From: Ilyonectria destructans | Taxonomy: Eukaryota; Ascomycota; Sordariomycetes; Hypocreales; Nectriaceae | Reading direction: 5' to 3' | Assembly (NCBI GenBank): GCA_020740775.1 | Contig: JAHEWK010000010.1 | Coordinates: 1,054,001-1,118,000 of the forward strand | DNA length: 64,000 nucleotides | Shown: in pieces, positions 10,912 through 22,869 of the stretch | How positions within the stretch are numbered: the first letter of the stretch is position 1 | Layout: every line of letters begins with the position of its first letter | Translations under genes and position numbers: made by a program | The notes under the pieces: generated by a model | The model's database searches: none | Told to the model about the DNA's origin: nothing | Seen by the model: the letters and a program-made list of their open reading frames with translations, nothing else

Positions 10912-13900
10912 CTATCGTCTCGGTCTCTTCTCGCGTTCGCTCGATAAAGCGCCGGCTCCTTCCTCGCTTCTCCGCTTCCTGCCACGGTCCTCTCTTCCCT
11001 CCCGTCGTTCCTCTTGTCGTGGCCCTCCCTCTCGTGGCCCCCCACGTCCTCCCCTGTTGTTTCCCCATTCTTCCCCTCCTCGGGGTCCTTGTCCTTCGTT
11101 TCGGTGTCGGGTCTCTCTACCGGAACCCGCGTCTCTCCCACTGCCGGTAGGGGGCCCCATGGGTTCGCGCGGAGGGGCCGCTTGATCTCTGTTTGACCTG
11201 CGCGACTCCCGTTCCTCTCTTCCGCCCTCGGCGCGTACACCTTCGGTCCGTCCACCTTCGGTCCGTCCACCCTCAGCAGCTCCTGACCTTCGGTCACGAT
11301 ATTCACGATGCTCCTTGCCCTCGCGTTCTCGGCCGGGGCTTCGTTCGCGATCCCGTTCACGGCTGCCACGTCTTGATGGTCGATTGGACCGACTCTCCCG
11401 ACGGCTGCGTTCGTGGTCACTTCGGCCAGAAGCCTCCTCTCCATTCGGAGGTCCTCGGTTGGATGAATCGTGTCGTGCTGGATCTGGGCGTTCTTGTGTG
11501 GGCGTCGCGACGGGGGAGCCACCAGTAAGGACTTGGGCGTCCGAATTACCAAGCGTCTGCCTTGGCTGGTTCCTTCGCATGCTGTTGCTTCGGCTCAATT
11601 CAGGCTTGTTCCCCTGTGACTGCTGTAGCGTACTGTTGATTCCCGCGAGCTGCCTTCTGCCGTTGTTACCAGTTCGAGATCGCTCGTTGTTCGACGACGG
11701 CCCAGTAGGCACACCGTTATCGCCGATTGGCGATCCGGAATAGCTGCCGGGGGTCTGTCTCGGTCCAGGTCCGGAACCTCGATCCGGGGTGTTCGTTCCC
11801 TGCATTGGCTGGCGGCCATGTGCATGCGGCGGTGGGCCTGGAGGTGGCGGTGGTGGGATCGAGCCACCAATCTGGGCGAGGCGTGAAGGATGAACATCTA
11901 ACGGTGTTACAGTTGTCGGGGCTGGCGAGGGAGCCGAGGGTCCGGGACCAGAGTTCCTGGACCTGTCTGAATGGGAGGGACCGCCGGGCGTTGCTGAAGG
12001 AGTAGCAGGTCCAGTGTTTGATTCGTAGCCACCGCGTCGTCCTCTGCCCTGCGATGGTCCCGTTGGCGGAGGTCGCTCCGGGGTTGGAGGTCGCTCAGCC
12101 TCTGGGGCCGGAAAGCGGTTATCCATCCGGCCGGGTAGATTTTGAGGGCCTCCGTGCCCGCCTCTCGAGGCCCCGCGGCCCCGGCCCCTTGGACCAAATG
12201 GGATGTCGGCCACATTCTGAATGGTGTTCAATCTTCCATATGAGTGGTCGTGATGGGGCGCCTTGTAGTCGGCATCCGGACCCCGAGATGGGCCGTGAAA
12301 CCCTGATGCGTCGCGGCCCTTAGGTGGAGGACCCCTCTCCCCTTCTCTGTCCATTGGCCTTTCTCCCCTGAAATTCCCTGGCATCGGTGATCGTTCTCGT
12401 GGATCTCTCCCAGCTTGTCGATGCTCTGGAGCAAAAGGTCGATCGTGTCGAGTCTCACGACCGCCACCTGCTGGGCCGTTTTCCTGGCCATATCGGCCAC
12501 CGCGTCGTGGGGACTGACCACGAGCATTACGTTCACGCTCCTCTCTAGGGGCGCGCGATGGCGTATTGTCCTTTTCTTCGATCAAGGCCGCTCTCTCCGG
12601 GTTGACGCCCTCAATTGCATCATTAGCCGAAGTCGGCCGTCGACCACGATTCGGTCGGTCAGAGTCAGGCGCACGCGGGCGATCTGGACCCTCCTGAGCA
12701 AAAAGAGCTGCTCTTTCCGGATTCATAATCGGCTCCACAGCATCAGCGCTTGCGGTCTGCGCCGTAGGAGGAGCGGGGGATTCGTTAAGTCGCCCGTGGG
12801 ACGGTTCATGAGTTCGTCCGCCCCTACTATCGCGCGGTCGGTCCCGTTCATGCTCGTTGCGGCGAGGAGGCACATCTGGCCTCGCTGCTGGGTCGCGGGC
12901 TTGATCAGGATTTCGCCGGTCGGGGAAGTCGCGTGGTCTATCCGGTCGCGCAGGATCAAATTGGCGAGGGTCTCGAGGATCACGCGGCTCTCGGGTTTCC
13001 CTGTTGTCACGAGCATCTCGAGGCTCCCGTGGGTCACGGCCTTCGCGTGGCTCTCGAGGTTCCCTGGAATCTCGAGAGCGAGATTCGCGCGGATCCTTAC
13101 CGTCACGACGCTCATGCCCTCTCGGCTGGCTGAATCGCTCAGGGGTGCCATGGGTTGGGATGGGAACGTTGGGTCGGTTTGGGAGGGTGTGAGGTGGACG
13201 ATCTGGGAGAGTATTCGGTCGCGAGTCGCCCTTAGGGCCATTAAACCCAGAACCTGAGCCAGGGCCAGGTGTCGAGTTGCGGCCTGGGCCAGACGCAGAG
13301 GGGTCTCTTTTTGGCGTGTCTCTGGATAGGCCCGTTGGCTTGGCTGGGAGATTATCCTTGAGGGCGGTTGAATTGGCCTTCGACATGGCTTCAGGTCCGG
13401 GAGACCTACCATCCTTGCCGTCCTTGACCTCTCCATCCTCCTCCTCGTTCGTCGCTTGCTTCCCTCCCGGCATCCTAAAGGTTGATTAGTACAACTCGTA
13501 GTCGATGTTGTAAGCTCTGCTACTCACCTAGTTGTAGAAGGCTTGAACTCTAGCGCCGTAGCACGAAGGTTCGTTGACTTGTCGTCACCCTGGGAAGCGC
13601 CGACCTGGTATATGTCAGAAATGCTCAAGTTCGCATCATGTGGACGACTTACACTTCCTGGGCGGAAAGCTTGGACCATAACCCATTTGGACTTCCTCCT
13701 CTGAAGCTCGGACATTGCGCCCTGCGCAGCAACGGACAAGTCCACACGTCCACCGATTTCACTATCAGCCGATGGTTTGGCGGTTGACTCTTGCTTGGTG
13801 ATAGTCTGAAGCAGTGACGAAAACTTGGTGGCCATGAAGTCGATGGCGGGGAAGAAGTCGAGCACGGACTTCAGCACACTGATGGCATTCCTGATATGCA

Positions 13901-16900
13901 TCCACTCCGAACCCTCGAGACAAGATCGGAGAGCCATGTTCAGGTTTTTGTGCCAGCGGAACAGCAAATCTTTGAATTGGGCATGCTCCACGAACGTGAG
14001 CGGCTTTCCGTTGTCGTCAAATGTCAGCGCGAACCCAAGACGAGGTTGCTCGCTTGGGCCCTTGCCCTCCTTCTCGAATGCGCCAAGACGAGGTTGATCT
14101 CTCGACGCCTTGGTGTCCTTTTCGTTCGGGACAGGGGCGTTCTTGTGCCATCTCGATAAGTCCTCCAAGATGAGTTTCAAGAAACGACCCAGGTATTCAG
14201 CCTCCATGACCGTCGCGGTGAAGATTAGAGACCGCAGTCTATTAGCGTTGAACAGCCGGTCGTAGAGCGACATAAGCTTAAAACCGGGTGCGTTCCACTC
14301 ATGGAGTGCCTTGATAAACCTGTAGGTATACTCGGCATCGGCGGTGGACAGAAGCATTCGGGGGATAAAGCACTGTTCAAGCAAGATGTCGGAAATGGCG
14401 TCCGGCTTAGCCCTAGGCTCGGGGAAGGACGACTGAAACTGCTTGCTCAAGAAGAACTTCCACTTGCCTTGGCGAAGCAAATGCTCGCCACACTCCTCAG
14501 ACAAGCCAATCTGGAGTTGCATGAGCTCCTTTCTCTTCTCCATCTTGCGCTCTTGTCCCCTCCGTGACATGTCGCTTCGGTCTCGAGAAACAGTAATCTC
14601 CTCGGTTTTGAGCTTCTCCTTTTCTTGTCTGTAGATCTTGTCGGGGCAAAAGAGATCTCCGAGTTGAAGCGCCCAGAAAGTGACGTAAAGCTCGGGTGTG
14701 ATCTTCTGCCAGGCTTCCGGTCGAACGGAGTCCTGGATTGAATCCACAATGGGCTGCAACGCCGCCTTGATCATTGAAGAATCGTCGGGTTTCTGTGATT
14801 GCTTGGGGTTAGTCGTCGAGTCGAGCGCTGGTGAGTTCTGAGCGCCCACCTGTTCGTCGGTCGCCGCCGCATCGACGTTGGGAGTGTCGCCTGCAGGTGT
14901 GGCTTTCGCATCACCCATCGCAACATCGCCATCCTTGTCTGCGTTGGTTTGCGAAGACTGAGCCTTCTCCTTTTCCTCCAACTTTTTGGGCTTCCAAGGG
15001 AACATACGGTGGGCAAGACTAGACCTTCCAACAAGGAAGGCCAGGTTCGTGTCTAAGCCGTACGAGTTCATGAGTTCGGGAATCGACGGTGCAATTTCAT
15101 CGAAGGCAGCCGGGTCAAGATTGCTCCAGAGAAGATCCAAATACTTGACCAAGATCTGGTGAGAATCATCAATCATTGACGACAGATACTTGATGTGCGC
15201 TTCGTCCTCGGGCACCTGGAACAGCGCCGCTTGTCGGTACTGCGCCAAGTTGATGAGAAACTGGGAAGCAAGCTTCGAATCGGTCAAGGCTTGAATAAGT
15301 CGCTTCGAGCTCTTGATGTTTTCGTAGCGTTTGTCTTGGCCGCGGATCAGTGTGTGACGCCGCAGGTATTGACCTCCAGCCATTGAAAGTACTTGATAGT
15401 CTGTGAAATCCACTGAGTCCACAATACCTCCCATGGAGGCGATGAGCTCTTTGAGGATGATCAAGTCGGTAGAATTGCCCTTTTGTAGTTGATTGTTGAC
15501 ATACTGAAGGACGGGCGTAGCATTTAGGATGGTGTATCTTCGGAAGACCCTACCAGAGAATCTTGACAGAGCCTGAAGCCACTTGCTGGTGGTGAGGGCA
15601 TGGTCGGCCTGGGTGCGGCTCCTGGACTTGCCAAGAGAGCTCATCAATGACCAGACAAGGACATCGTATGAAAGATCAGTAAAGTACTTCGCACACTCGA
15701 CGAATGCGTCAATCAGATTGGGGTACGACTCAAGTTGCTCAAAAGCAACCCTGAACACAATGCCGGGAGACGAGTAGCTAGTTTTGGCAAGTTGCTTGGC
15801 CATTTCGCTCAAGTTCGTCAACGACACACGTTTCATGGTACCACGAGTCTCCGATGTTGCTCGTGCGAATGCTGCTTTCATAGAGGGTATTCGAGAAATC
15901 TGACCCTCAAACCATTCGGCATACATTGAGTAGCGGGTGGTTATGGGGTAGTGCTTGAGAAGATCCCAAATAGCGTTCACAACTGAAGCATTAGCCTTGG
16001 TGTGACTGAGAGCGGGTAGGAGCAATCTTCGAAGAAGATCGAGCCAACGGGTTAGATTGGCCTCGGATCTGTCCTCGGCAAGACTCTTCGCGCCGATTCT
16101 TGCTAGTTTCGTCAAGAGAATCTCATCCTTGCCGATATTGAGGCCGGAGATATTGAGAAGAGTCCCGCAAAGGGTGAAAATGTCGTCCACTGTCTGGCAG
16201 ATTGGCACATTGTCTGCCCACTCGTCCCAGTAATAGCGATAATGCTGAGTCTCGTTGGTGTCGGATTTGTCGGGGAAGGGCCATCGAAGAGATTTCCGAA
16301 TCCCCAGTCTGTTGAGTCGGACAGTGCCCTTGGGGAGGCCAGTTTGATCGAGGTCGGGAACTAATTTGGTCGGGCATTCGGCATCGCCAACGGACACAGG
16401 TCGACTATCGTTGAAGACCTTGTTGACTGAGTAGTGAAGAATGCGATGGATTCGGTCAAGAACTTCGGGGAAGGCTTCAGGAATCCAAGGGAACCGGCCC
16501 AGAATGAACAGGGACTCTGGGAGGGCGCCAATAGTTAAGAGTTGAATGAGCAGAGATACCTTCTGTTCCAAGGGCTCTGGCAGCTTTGCTTTATTGTCTG
16601 CAGCCTCCGCTGCGGTATCCTTTTGCTCAGGCTCGGCCTTTTTCGGGAGGTCTCGTCGTGGGAGACCTGAGATTGGGTTTTCGTCATCTCCCTGGGGAAG
16701 AACGCCAGCCATGAGGAGGGCGTTCATAGTGCCACCGCGTGACGCTCGTTCTTTTTCTTCGACTTTCTTCATTTCATTTTCGCGGACTACTTCCATATCC
16801 TCATCTGCTGGGGACAAGTGAGGGTAGAGATCGGTTAGGGAGATGAAACCAATCTTGATGAGAAGAGCCGCAAGATAGAGCAGGTTGGCGGGGAGAACAT

Positions 16901-18353
16901 CAGCCTCCCCTCGAGCGTCGGAGTTGTAGAACCGGAGCTTGAAGCCAAGAAGCTGCGCAGCGGTCCGGTTGCCCGGAGGCGGTAGAGTCTTGGTCTCCTC
17001 TACCCAGTGGCGCTCAAACTCAGCGATCACATCCTCACCATCACCACCGTTGGTAATGGTCAACTGACGGGAATCTGAATCAGCGACTTGCCGGCCGCCC
17101 AGTTCAAAGAATGCGCCCAGATGAATCTCCCGCGCTCGTTCCCAAAATGCTGTGTCCCGCACCCGCTTCTTCTCAAGGGTGATCTCTTCATCCTCGTCGG
17201 TTGTCGACCAATGGGGGTATTCAGGGAATGCCCAGAGTGGAAGACCACCGGTGAAAACGGCGGGACTAAACTTGAGGTGGGATCGTGGCCACCAGGAGCT
17301 GACGCGGAGGAATTTGACAAAGAACTTGAATTGCTTGATCAAGACAGCAGCTGCAACATCCAAGGTGACGTCAAGCACTCTGCCAACATCCAAATCAAAT
17401 GTTCCGATTAGGGCTTTGACACGCTCAAATGTCTGATCGGCTAACTCAGGAGGAGGCGGCGTAACACTACTAGTGGTAAACAGCTCGGTGATGAGTTTCG
17501 AGTAGCCCTCGGTTTCCTCGCGAAGCAAATTGTAGTTTGCTTGTCGATAGAGGAGATTTGTTGCCTGCTTAATGCCCAACTTGGCAAAGTTATCTCGGAT
17601 GAGCCCCAGCTGCTGCAGGACCTGTGCGTCGAGGACCTGTCGCATAAGGGCCGGGGATACACCAGTAGCAATGAGGAACTCGCGAAGTGAGGGTCGATAG
17701 ATGGCCGGCTCGTTGTCCATCACAACCGAAAGGGAGTCGAGGAAGAGGGTGTGAGGGGCGAACGCGTAGGAATCCTTAATCATCTCTGACGTTTCGTCAC
17801 CAATCATCTCCTTCACGCAGGCACCAGCATCGGCGGGATTGAGTCGGTCCTCGACGACAGCATGGATGAACTCCTGGAACAAACTCGAGAGCTCGGTGAT
17901 GTCAACATCCTCTCGCGACTGCTTGCCATGTTGGACAATCTCATCCCGGCTGCGTTCGGCCCAAGTGCTAATCTTCTCGTCTGTGAGATTATCATAGCGG
18001 TAGTTCGACCGGACCGGGGAGACTGGCCTCGCATACAATGGTTGTGGAGCAGGAGTAGGTGCCTTGATAGGCTGTGGAGGTGGAGGTGGGGGTGGAGGTT
18101 GACGAGAGGAGGAGCTGGATCGTTGTTGAGCGGGTGATGAGTTTGGCTGATTCTGCTGATGGTTCGGGTGGTTTCTGCCGAGGTTCTGCGATGAGTCGCG
18201 ACGGCCCATGCCGCGATGGCCGCGACCGCGACCGCGTCCGGAATTATCGTCGCGATCGTGCTGGCCGAGTGGCATGTCTCCAGGGCGATGCGGCGAGGAT
18301 CTGCCTCCTCCTTCGACCGACAAGCGTTCGTTTCTCTTGCGCTTAGGAGCCAT
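10912..18353 (-). CDS. THO2: THO complex subunit 2 (THO2/THOC2)
   Basis: Three exons on the minus strand (18353-13653, 13604-13528, 13474-10912) encode 2446 residues. THO2 is the scaffold of the THO/TREX complex, which couples transcription elongation to mRNP assembly and nuclear export. An Arg/Gly-rich N-terminal segment (about 1-120) precedes the large helical THOC2 N-terminal, middle and C-terminal domains (about 140-1600). The middle part carries recognisable THOC2 stretches such as LDRIHRILHYSVNK and FPWIPEAFP. The 48-base first intron is a multiple of three and free of stops. The 53-base second intron has an ACTAATC branch site just before CTTTAG. Joining them fuses the helical part to a disordered tail of about 850 residues, dominated by Arg, Asp, Pro, Glu and Gly with RDPREPRD-like runs. 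Yeast Tho2 is about 1600 residues, so the tail is a long extension. The tail has no frame of its own and should not be annotated as a separate gene. Confidence 0.92.
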
Positions 18354-18931
18354 GGCTCTCGAGATTCGGGACGGGGGCGATGGCTATCTCATTGGGGGTT
18401 GACTGGCCGCGTGGTCGAGGAAGAAAGGTCTTCGGGTGGTAGACTAGAGTGAGGGCATGAGTCGGGCGATGTTGCGGGGATAGGTTGAGGCTGACTGGGG
18501 ACTACCTCTTTGGCTCGTGCTGGCGACGCGGAAAAAGAATGACTTTGGAGGACAAAGGAGTTTGGGGGAGAAGAAAAGCCGACGACAAGGGAATGAATTC
18601 GAAGAAAAGAAGACAGCAAGGGCGGTCAGCCGCGGATGCGAAGTCGAGGGTGCTGCTGCTCCAGCTTGGGGCGCCCGTGTCGAAATCGTCAACCGAATGG
18701 CGTTTCTCGCGTTTGGCGATGTGATGCGGCAGAGTTGACCAGCAGGCGAAGCTCCCTCAAACTGTCACGGCGTTTTGGCAGCCTTACTGGGGAAATGGTC
18801 GTGACAAGGCTGCCACTTGAGCTAAACCGGACAACGGCGCACGGACCAGTTCTGCGCGCCAGTTCAGTCAGGTACGTACCCGCAAGACGGTGCAAGTTGC
18901 CTCCGCTCCGCTTCGGACCCTTTCGGCGCAC

Positions 18932-18938
18932 CACGTGA
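18932..18938 (-). promoter_or_regulatory. Candidate Cbf1/E-box site TCACGTG
   Basis: The minus strand reads GTCACGTG, matching the RTCACRTG consensus bound by Cbf1-type bHLH proteins at yeast sulfur-amino-acid promoters. It lies about 365 bases upstream of the MET2 start. Function in this fungus is not shown, and a six-base E-box core occurs often by chance. Confidence 0.35.
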
Positions 18939-19227
18939 CCGCGTCACTGACCCAAATGCCGGCCGGTTTGGGCACTGGGCAGACGTCCGACTTCCGGAGC
19001 CAGGACCCGATTGGCTGAGTCAGAGATGCTCCTGGAGACGGCACGAATTACGCCATCGCAAGGACGGGGTTTTTCTCTCGCAACTTGCTGAAAGCATATC
19101 TTTTTGTTTGGATTCTAGCTGAGACTGACTAGGAACTGACTATTTGCCTGGGTCCATTTTTTTCGGAGTGAGACACCTAGGGTTCTTTGACTAGGAGACC
19201 GAGATTTGCCTGTCTCACAGACCCCTC

Positions 19228-19251
19228 GCATCTGCATCTGCATCTGCATCT
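19228..19251. repeat. GCATCT hexanucleotide repeat, four copies
   Basis: Four perfect GCATCT units run directly into a TATATA sequence in the likely core promoter or 5' leader of MET2. The copy number could vary between strains. Confidence 0.85.
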
Positions 19252-19302
19252 ATATACGCTTCACCCACGCCTGTCGGACTGAAAGGACGTCAGCTACACA
19301 CC

Positions 19303-20962
19303 ATGGCCCAAGAGACGGTCGCCAATGGCGGCGCGCAGAAGCAATACGGTCAGTACTCATTCTTACCTTAACCCCTTAACCCCGTTCCATGTGTTACTGG
19401 TTCAAGCCAAGTGGCTCTGTCCCTCATGCCGCGCGCGATGCAACTTGTTCAAGAGAAGACTGGTGGCTGAATACGTGCAAGAAAGAACGCAATCTCAACC
19501 TGAGAACCCGTTTGCGACTCTCATTCCCGATCAGCACATAGCCATTGTCCCTGAGTTCACGCTTGAGTCCGGGGTCACCCTCCACAACCTCCCTGTCGCA
19601 TACACGACCAGGGGCAAGCTCAACCCTGAGGGCGATAATGCCATGGTCATCTGCCACGCTCTCACTGGCAGCGCCGATGTGAGTGACTGGTGGGGTCCAT
19701 TGCTGGGAGGACCTGGCCGCGCCTTTGATACCTCGCGGTTCTTCATTGTCTGTATGAACAGCCTGGGTAGTCCGTACGGCACTGCGAGTCCGGTAACGGC
19801 CAAGGAGAACGACCCCACCAAGGGTCGCTACGGTCCTGAATTCCCCCTCACGACCATTCGCGATGATGTCAAGTAGGTTAGTCCAGGCCGCAGATGAACC
19901 AATATTCTAACAAACTGTAGCCTTCACAGACTCGTCCTGAACGACTTGGGTGTCAAGCAGATTGCCGCCGTTATCGGAGGATCGCTGGGCGGCATGTTCG
20001 TCCTAGAGTGGGCGTACTTTGGCAAGGACTACATTCGATGTATCGTTCCCATCGCCACCTCCAGCAGACACAGCGCCTGGGGCATCAGCTGGGGTGAGGC
20101 TCAGCGCCAGAGCATCTACGCAGACCCCAAGTATGATGACGGATACTACCCCTTCGACGACCCGCCGTCCACGGGACTGGGCGCCGCCCGCATGTCGGCG
20201 CTGCTGACATACCGGAGCCGCAATTCGTTCGAGTCTCGGTTCGGCCGCAACATCCCCGATCCTTCCAAGGTGCAGACCATCCGGGAGCGACCCCAGCCCA
20301 CGACGCCGTCGGAGGCGCACTTCCACATCCACAACGATGGCCACAAGGTGAAGCGCAAGACGCGTTCGCGCGACAACAGCCAGAGCGTAACTCCCGACGG
20401 GGCCTCTGCGACCCAAACTCCAGACCTAGCTGCCGACATTGCTGATCCGCAGTTCCACGGTCCAAGCAAGGGAGGCCTCACTGGAGGCGAATCGCTGCCG
20501 ACTTCGACCTATTTCTCGGCCCAGTCCTACCTGCGCTACCAGGGCGGCAAATTTGTCAAGCGGTTCGATAGCAACTGCTACATCGCCATGACCCGCAAGC
20601 TGGACACACACGACGTGTCAAGGAACCGAGCCGGCAGCATCGCCGAGGCGCTGGCCATAATTGAGCAGCCCACTCTGGTGCTGGGCATCGAGAGCGATGG
20701 TCTCTTCACCTTTGCGGAGCAGGAGGAGATTGCAGAGCACATCAAGAACTCGCGCCTAGAGCGAATCGACAGCCCCGAGGGCCACGATGCGTTCCTGTTG
20801 CAGTTTGAGCAGGTCAACAACTACGTCCTCGGGTTCCTCAAGGAGGTGCTCCCGGACATCATGAACAAGGACGGCGGCGCACCCGAGGAGGCCGGGGTGG
20901 GACAGTTGACAAAGTCGAGCACCTTTGGAGAAGCAGAGGTGGAAGACATCACTGCTTGGTAA
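19303..20962 (+). CDS. MET2: Homoserine O-acetyltransferase (MET2)
   Basis: This enzyme transfers acetyl from acetyl-CoA to homoserine, the entry into fungal methionine and cysteine synthesis. It has the alpha/beta-hydrolase fold. The nucleophile is the Ser in GGSLGGM, the acid the Asp in GIESDGLF and the base the His in EGHDAF (Ser176, Asp414, His443 in the 501-residue model). CHALTGSAD and the fungal insert beginning YRSRNSFESRFGR are also present. The last exon (19921-20962) and the intron before it (19873-19920) are clear. The first intron is ambiguous. Model B is 19303-19352 joined to 19459-19872 (501 residues, KQYGQLVAEYVQER). Model A uses the better GTCAGT donor, 19303-19348 joined to 19407-19872 (517 residues), and adds a Cys-containing segment. 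Both keep frame. Function is secure; the N-terminus is not. Confidence 0.93.
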
Positions 20963-22600
20963 ATGCAACATGACACAAGATATGATGATTTAGTCGGGTC
21001 TAAATTTCCGGGTATTATAGCCAAAAGAGGTAGAAGGAAACCAAAAATTCAACTGGGATGGTCGTCAACATAAACTCTTGCCAACAACAAGTTCCTAACA
21101 GCGAAGCTCTGTGGTCAGCCGGTAAAAATGAGTCGGGCAGAGTCATTTCTAGCCAAATAGAAAATCTCTTTATTTACCCCTTGGATGTTTGCAAGGCAGT
21201 GAAACACGGTGACGAAGTGAAACGTAGCCCATCCCTCCATCACAGGTGCAAGCATCTCGTGATGATTTGACGACATCAGATAACCGTCGCTGGCCAGAAG
21301 TGTTTGCCAACCCAAATACCGGATCATGTCTTACACGATACGAGTGTCACCCAGAGCAAAGCATCCGTATGTGGCGTTTATCACGACGGCATCCTTCGGC
21401 ACGAAAGCCCACCGAAAACGTTAAACACGGGAGCAACTGTTGACCAACGGAACTTCCGATTGGGCGCCCTCTCCAACGTCCACATTCGGCATGCTAGTTT
21501 GCTACTACGTAGTAGATGTTTGCAACTTGGTAAGCGAATCGCGTTGGGCAAAGACGGAACCGTTACAACCCCTGATACGACGAGACACTCGTTCCCCAGT
21601 CGATTATTTCGAATCGTCGGACTTCTTGTCAAAGTCCCCGTTTCACTGACGGCGCGATTGCTCAAAATGCCCACTTTCACCAAGGCGCTATAACCCAAGT
21701 CAAACCCATGAGTTTCGCCGAATAGTACTTCATCGCTCTAGCTTAGCCAAGATGGACACTACGGCGTCAGCGGCTTTGGATCGGCTTTTAGGAAATGCAT
21801 TTTTTATGTAACAGCAGTCTCAGGGCGATCTAGAAACCTCTCATCCAGTAGAAGGGGGCCCCTGTTGGTTGCCTAAGATGAATTTGTCAGACCAAAGGCG
21901 CCCGGTGATGCGGGGGGAAAGGTCTTTTGTTGGTTTACTAGGGGAGGAGAGGGCCTCATTTTCAAGCCAGCACATGGCGGTATTTTCTCTGACTCGTCCC
22001 GACTTCGCCGTTACCGTTTTCATCCGAGGCCTCCACACGACAGTGGAAAATCTCGTCCAGTATGTTGGTGCCGAGTGAAGTATGGGAGACATGCCGGAAC
22101 GAGGAAGGCCAGTATGGGACTCAAATATATCGACAAATTGCCAAGGGACTTGAGAACTCGCAACCTTTTAGATGCCCACCAGTCTCAGATACGACCAACG
22201 GTCGATTTGATACACCAGGAGGCCGCATGCGACGTCTATACTGTGCGAGGGTACATGTGTGGAAACACAGAATGCTCAGTTGGACGGGAACATACGGGAA
22301 TACGGCAAGGCTCCTCTCGACGGCAAAATGCAACTCTGTCCGTTTTCCGTGACACACATATGTGTGTGTACTGCCTCAACAGCCGCAAGACGTATGTGCT
22401 GCCGAGAAGCGAGATGATGTAGACACTGCATGGGATATGTGGGTTGACGAGACGCGTGGGCCAATGCAATACAGGCCGCGTAACTCCAGGCAGTCGAGGC
22501 GTTTTTCTACGTCAATGACCAGCAGACACAGCGTCGCAGGCACTTTCTCGGCGAACACGCCGTTCCGGCTTGGCTGTCAAGGTGAGCATGCCAGGATAGC

Positions 22601-22869
22601 GCATTGCTATTTGCACACGTGCAGCTTACTATTCACACAAGTACGATCCGAAAGATAATTATCAACAATCCACCTAATGTAACAGTTAGGAAGTAAGGTT
22701 TTATAACCCTTATTCTTAAGATTATCCCATAATCTTTATTTTTATTGCATTTGTTAAATTATATTTAATGATACAAGTGGCCTGTGACTGTTCATGCTTG
22801 GCACATTAGTTTGCCGAAGGGACTTGCGCCTGTGTGAATAGCACATTACACGTGTGCGAATAGCAATGC
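22601..22869. mobile_element. MITE-like inverted-repeat element, non-autonomous
   Basis: Two 39-base arms face each other: 22601-22639, and the reverse complement of 22831-22869. Both begin GCATTGCTAT, share GCACACGT at arm positions 13-20, and end in ATTCACACA. They differ at 6 of 39 positions without gaps, and five of those differences are transitions. The interior (about 22655-22790) is very AT-rich and has no open frame, unlike its surroundings. Arms plus short AT-rich core fit a miniature inverted-repeat transposable element, possibly weathered by RIP-type mutation. No clear target-site duplication is visible, so the exact ends and superfamily are uncertain. Confidence 0.6.

Larger units (their letters stand above)
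18354..19302. promoter_or_regulatory. Divergent promoter region, THO2 (-) and MET2 (+)
   Basis: About 950 bases separate the two starts. The MET2 side has a candidate Cbf1-type site at 18932-18938, four GCATCT copies at 19228-19251 and a TATATA at 19251-19256, about 50 bases before the MET2 ATG. Open frames crossing the region (for example 18636-18938) are short and have no domain. The regulatory reading is inference from motif and position only. Confidence 0.6.

Noticed and set aside
10912..13473. An 853-codon minus-strand frame as an independent gene
   Set aside because: It joins in frame to the upstream THO2 exons through two well-formed introns, and its ATG lies one base inside the third exon, so it is the THO2 tail.
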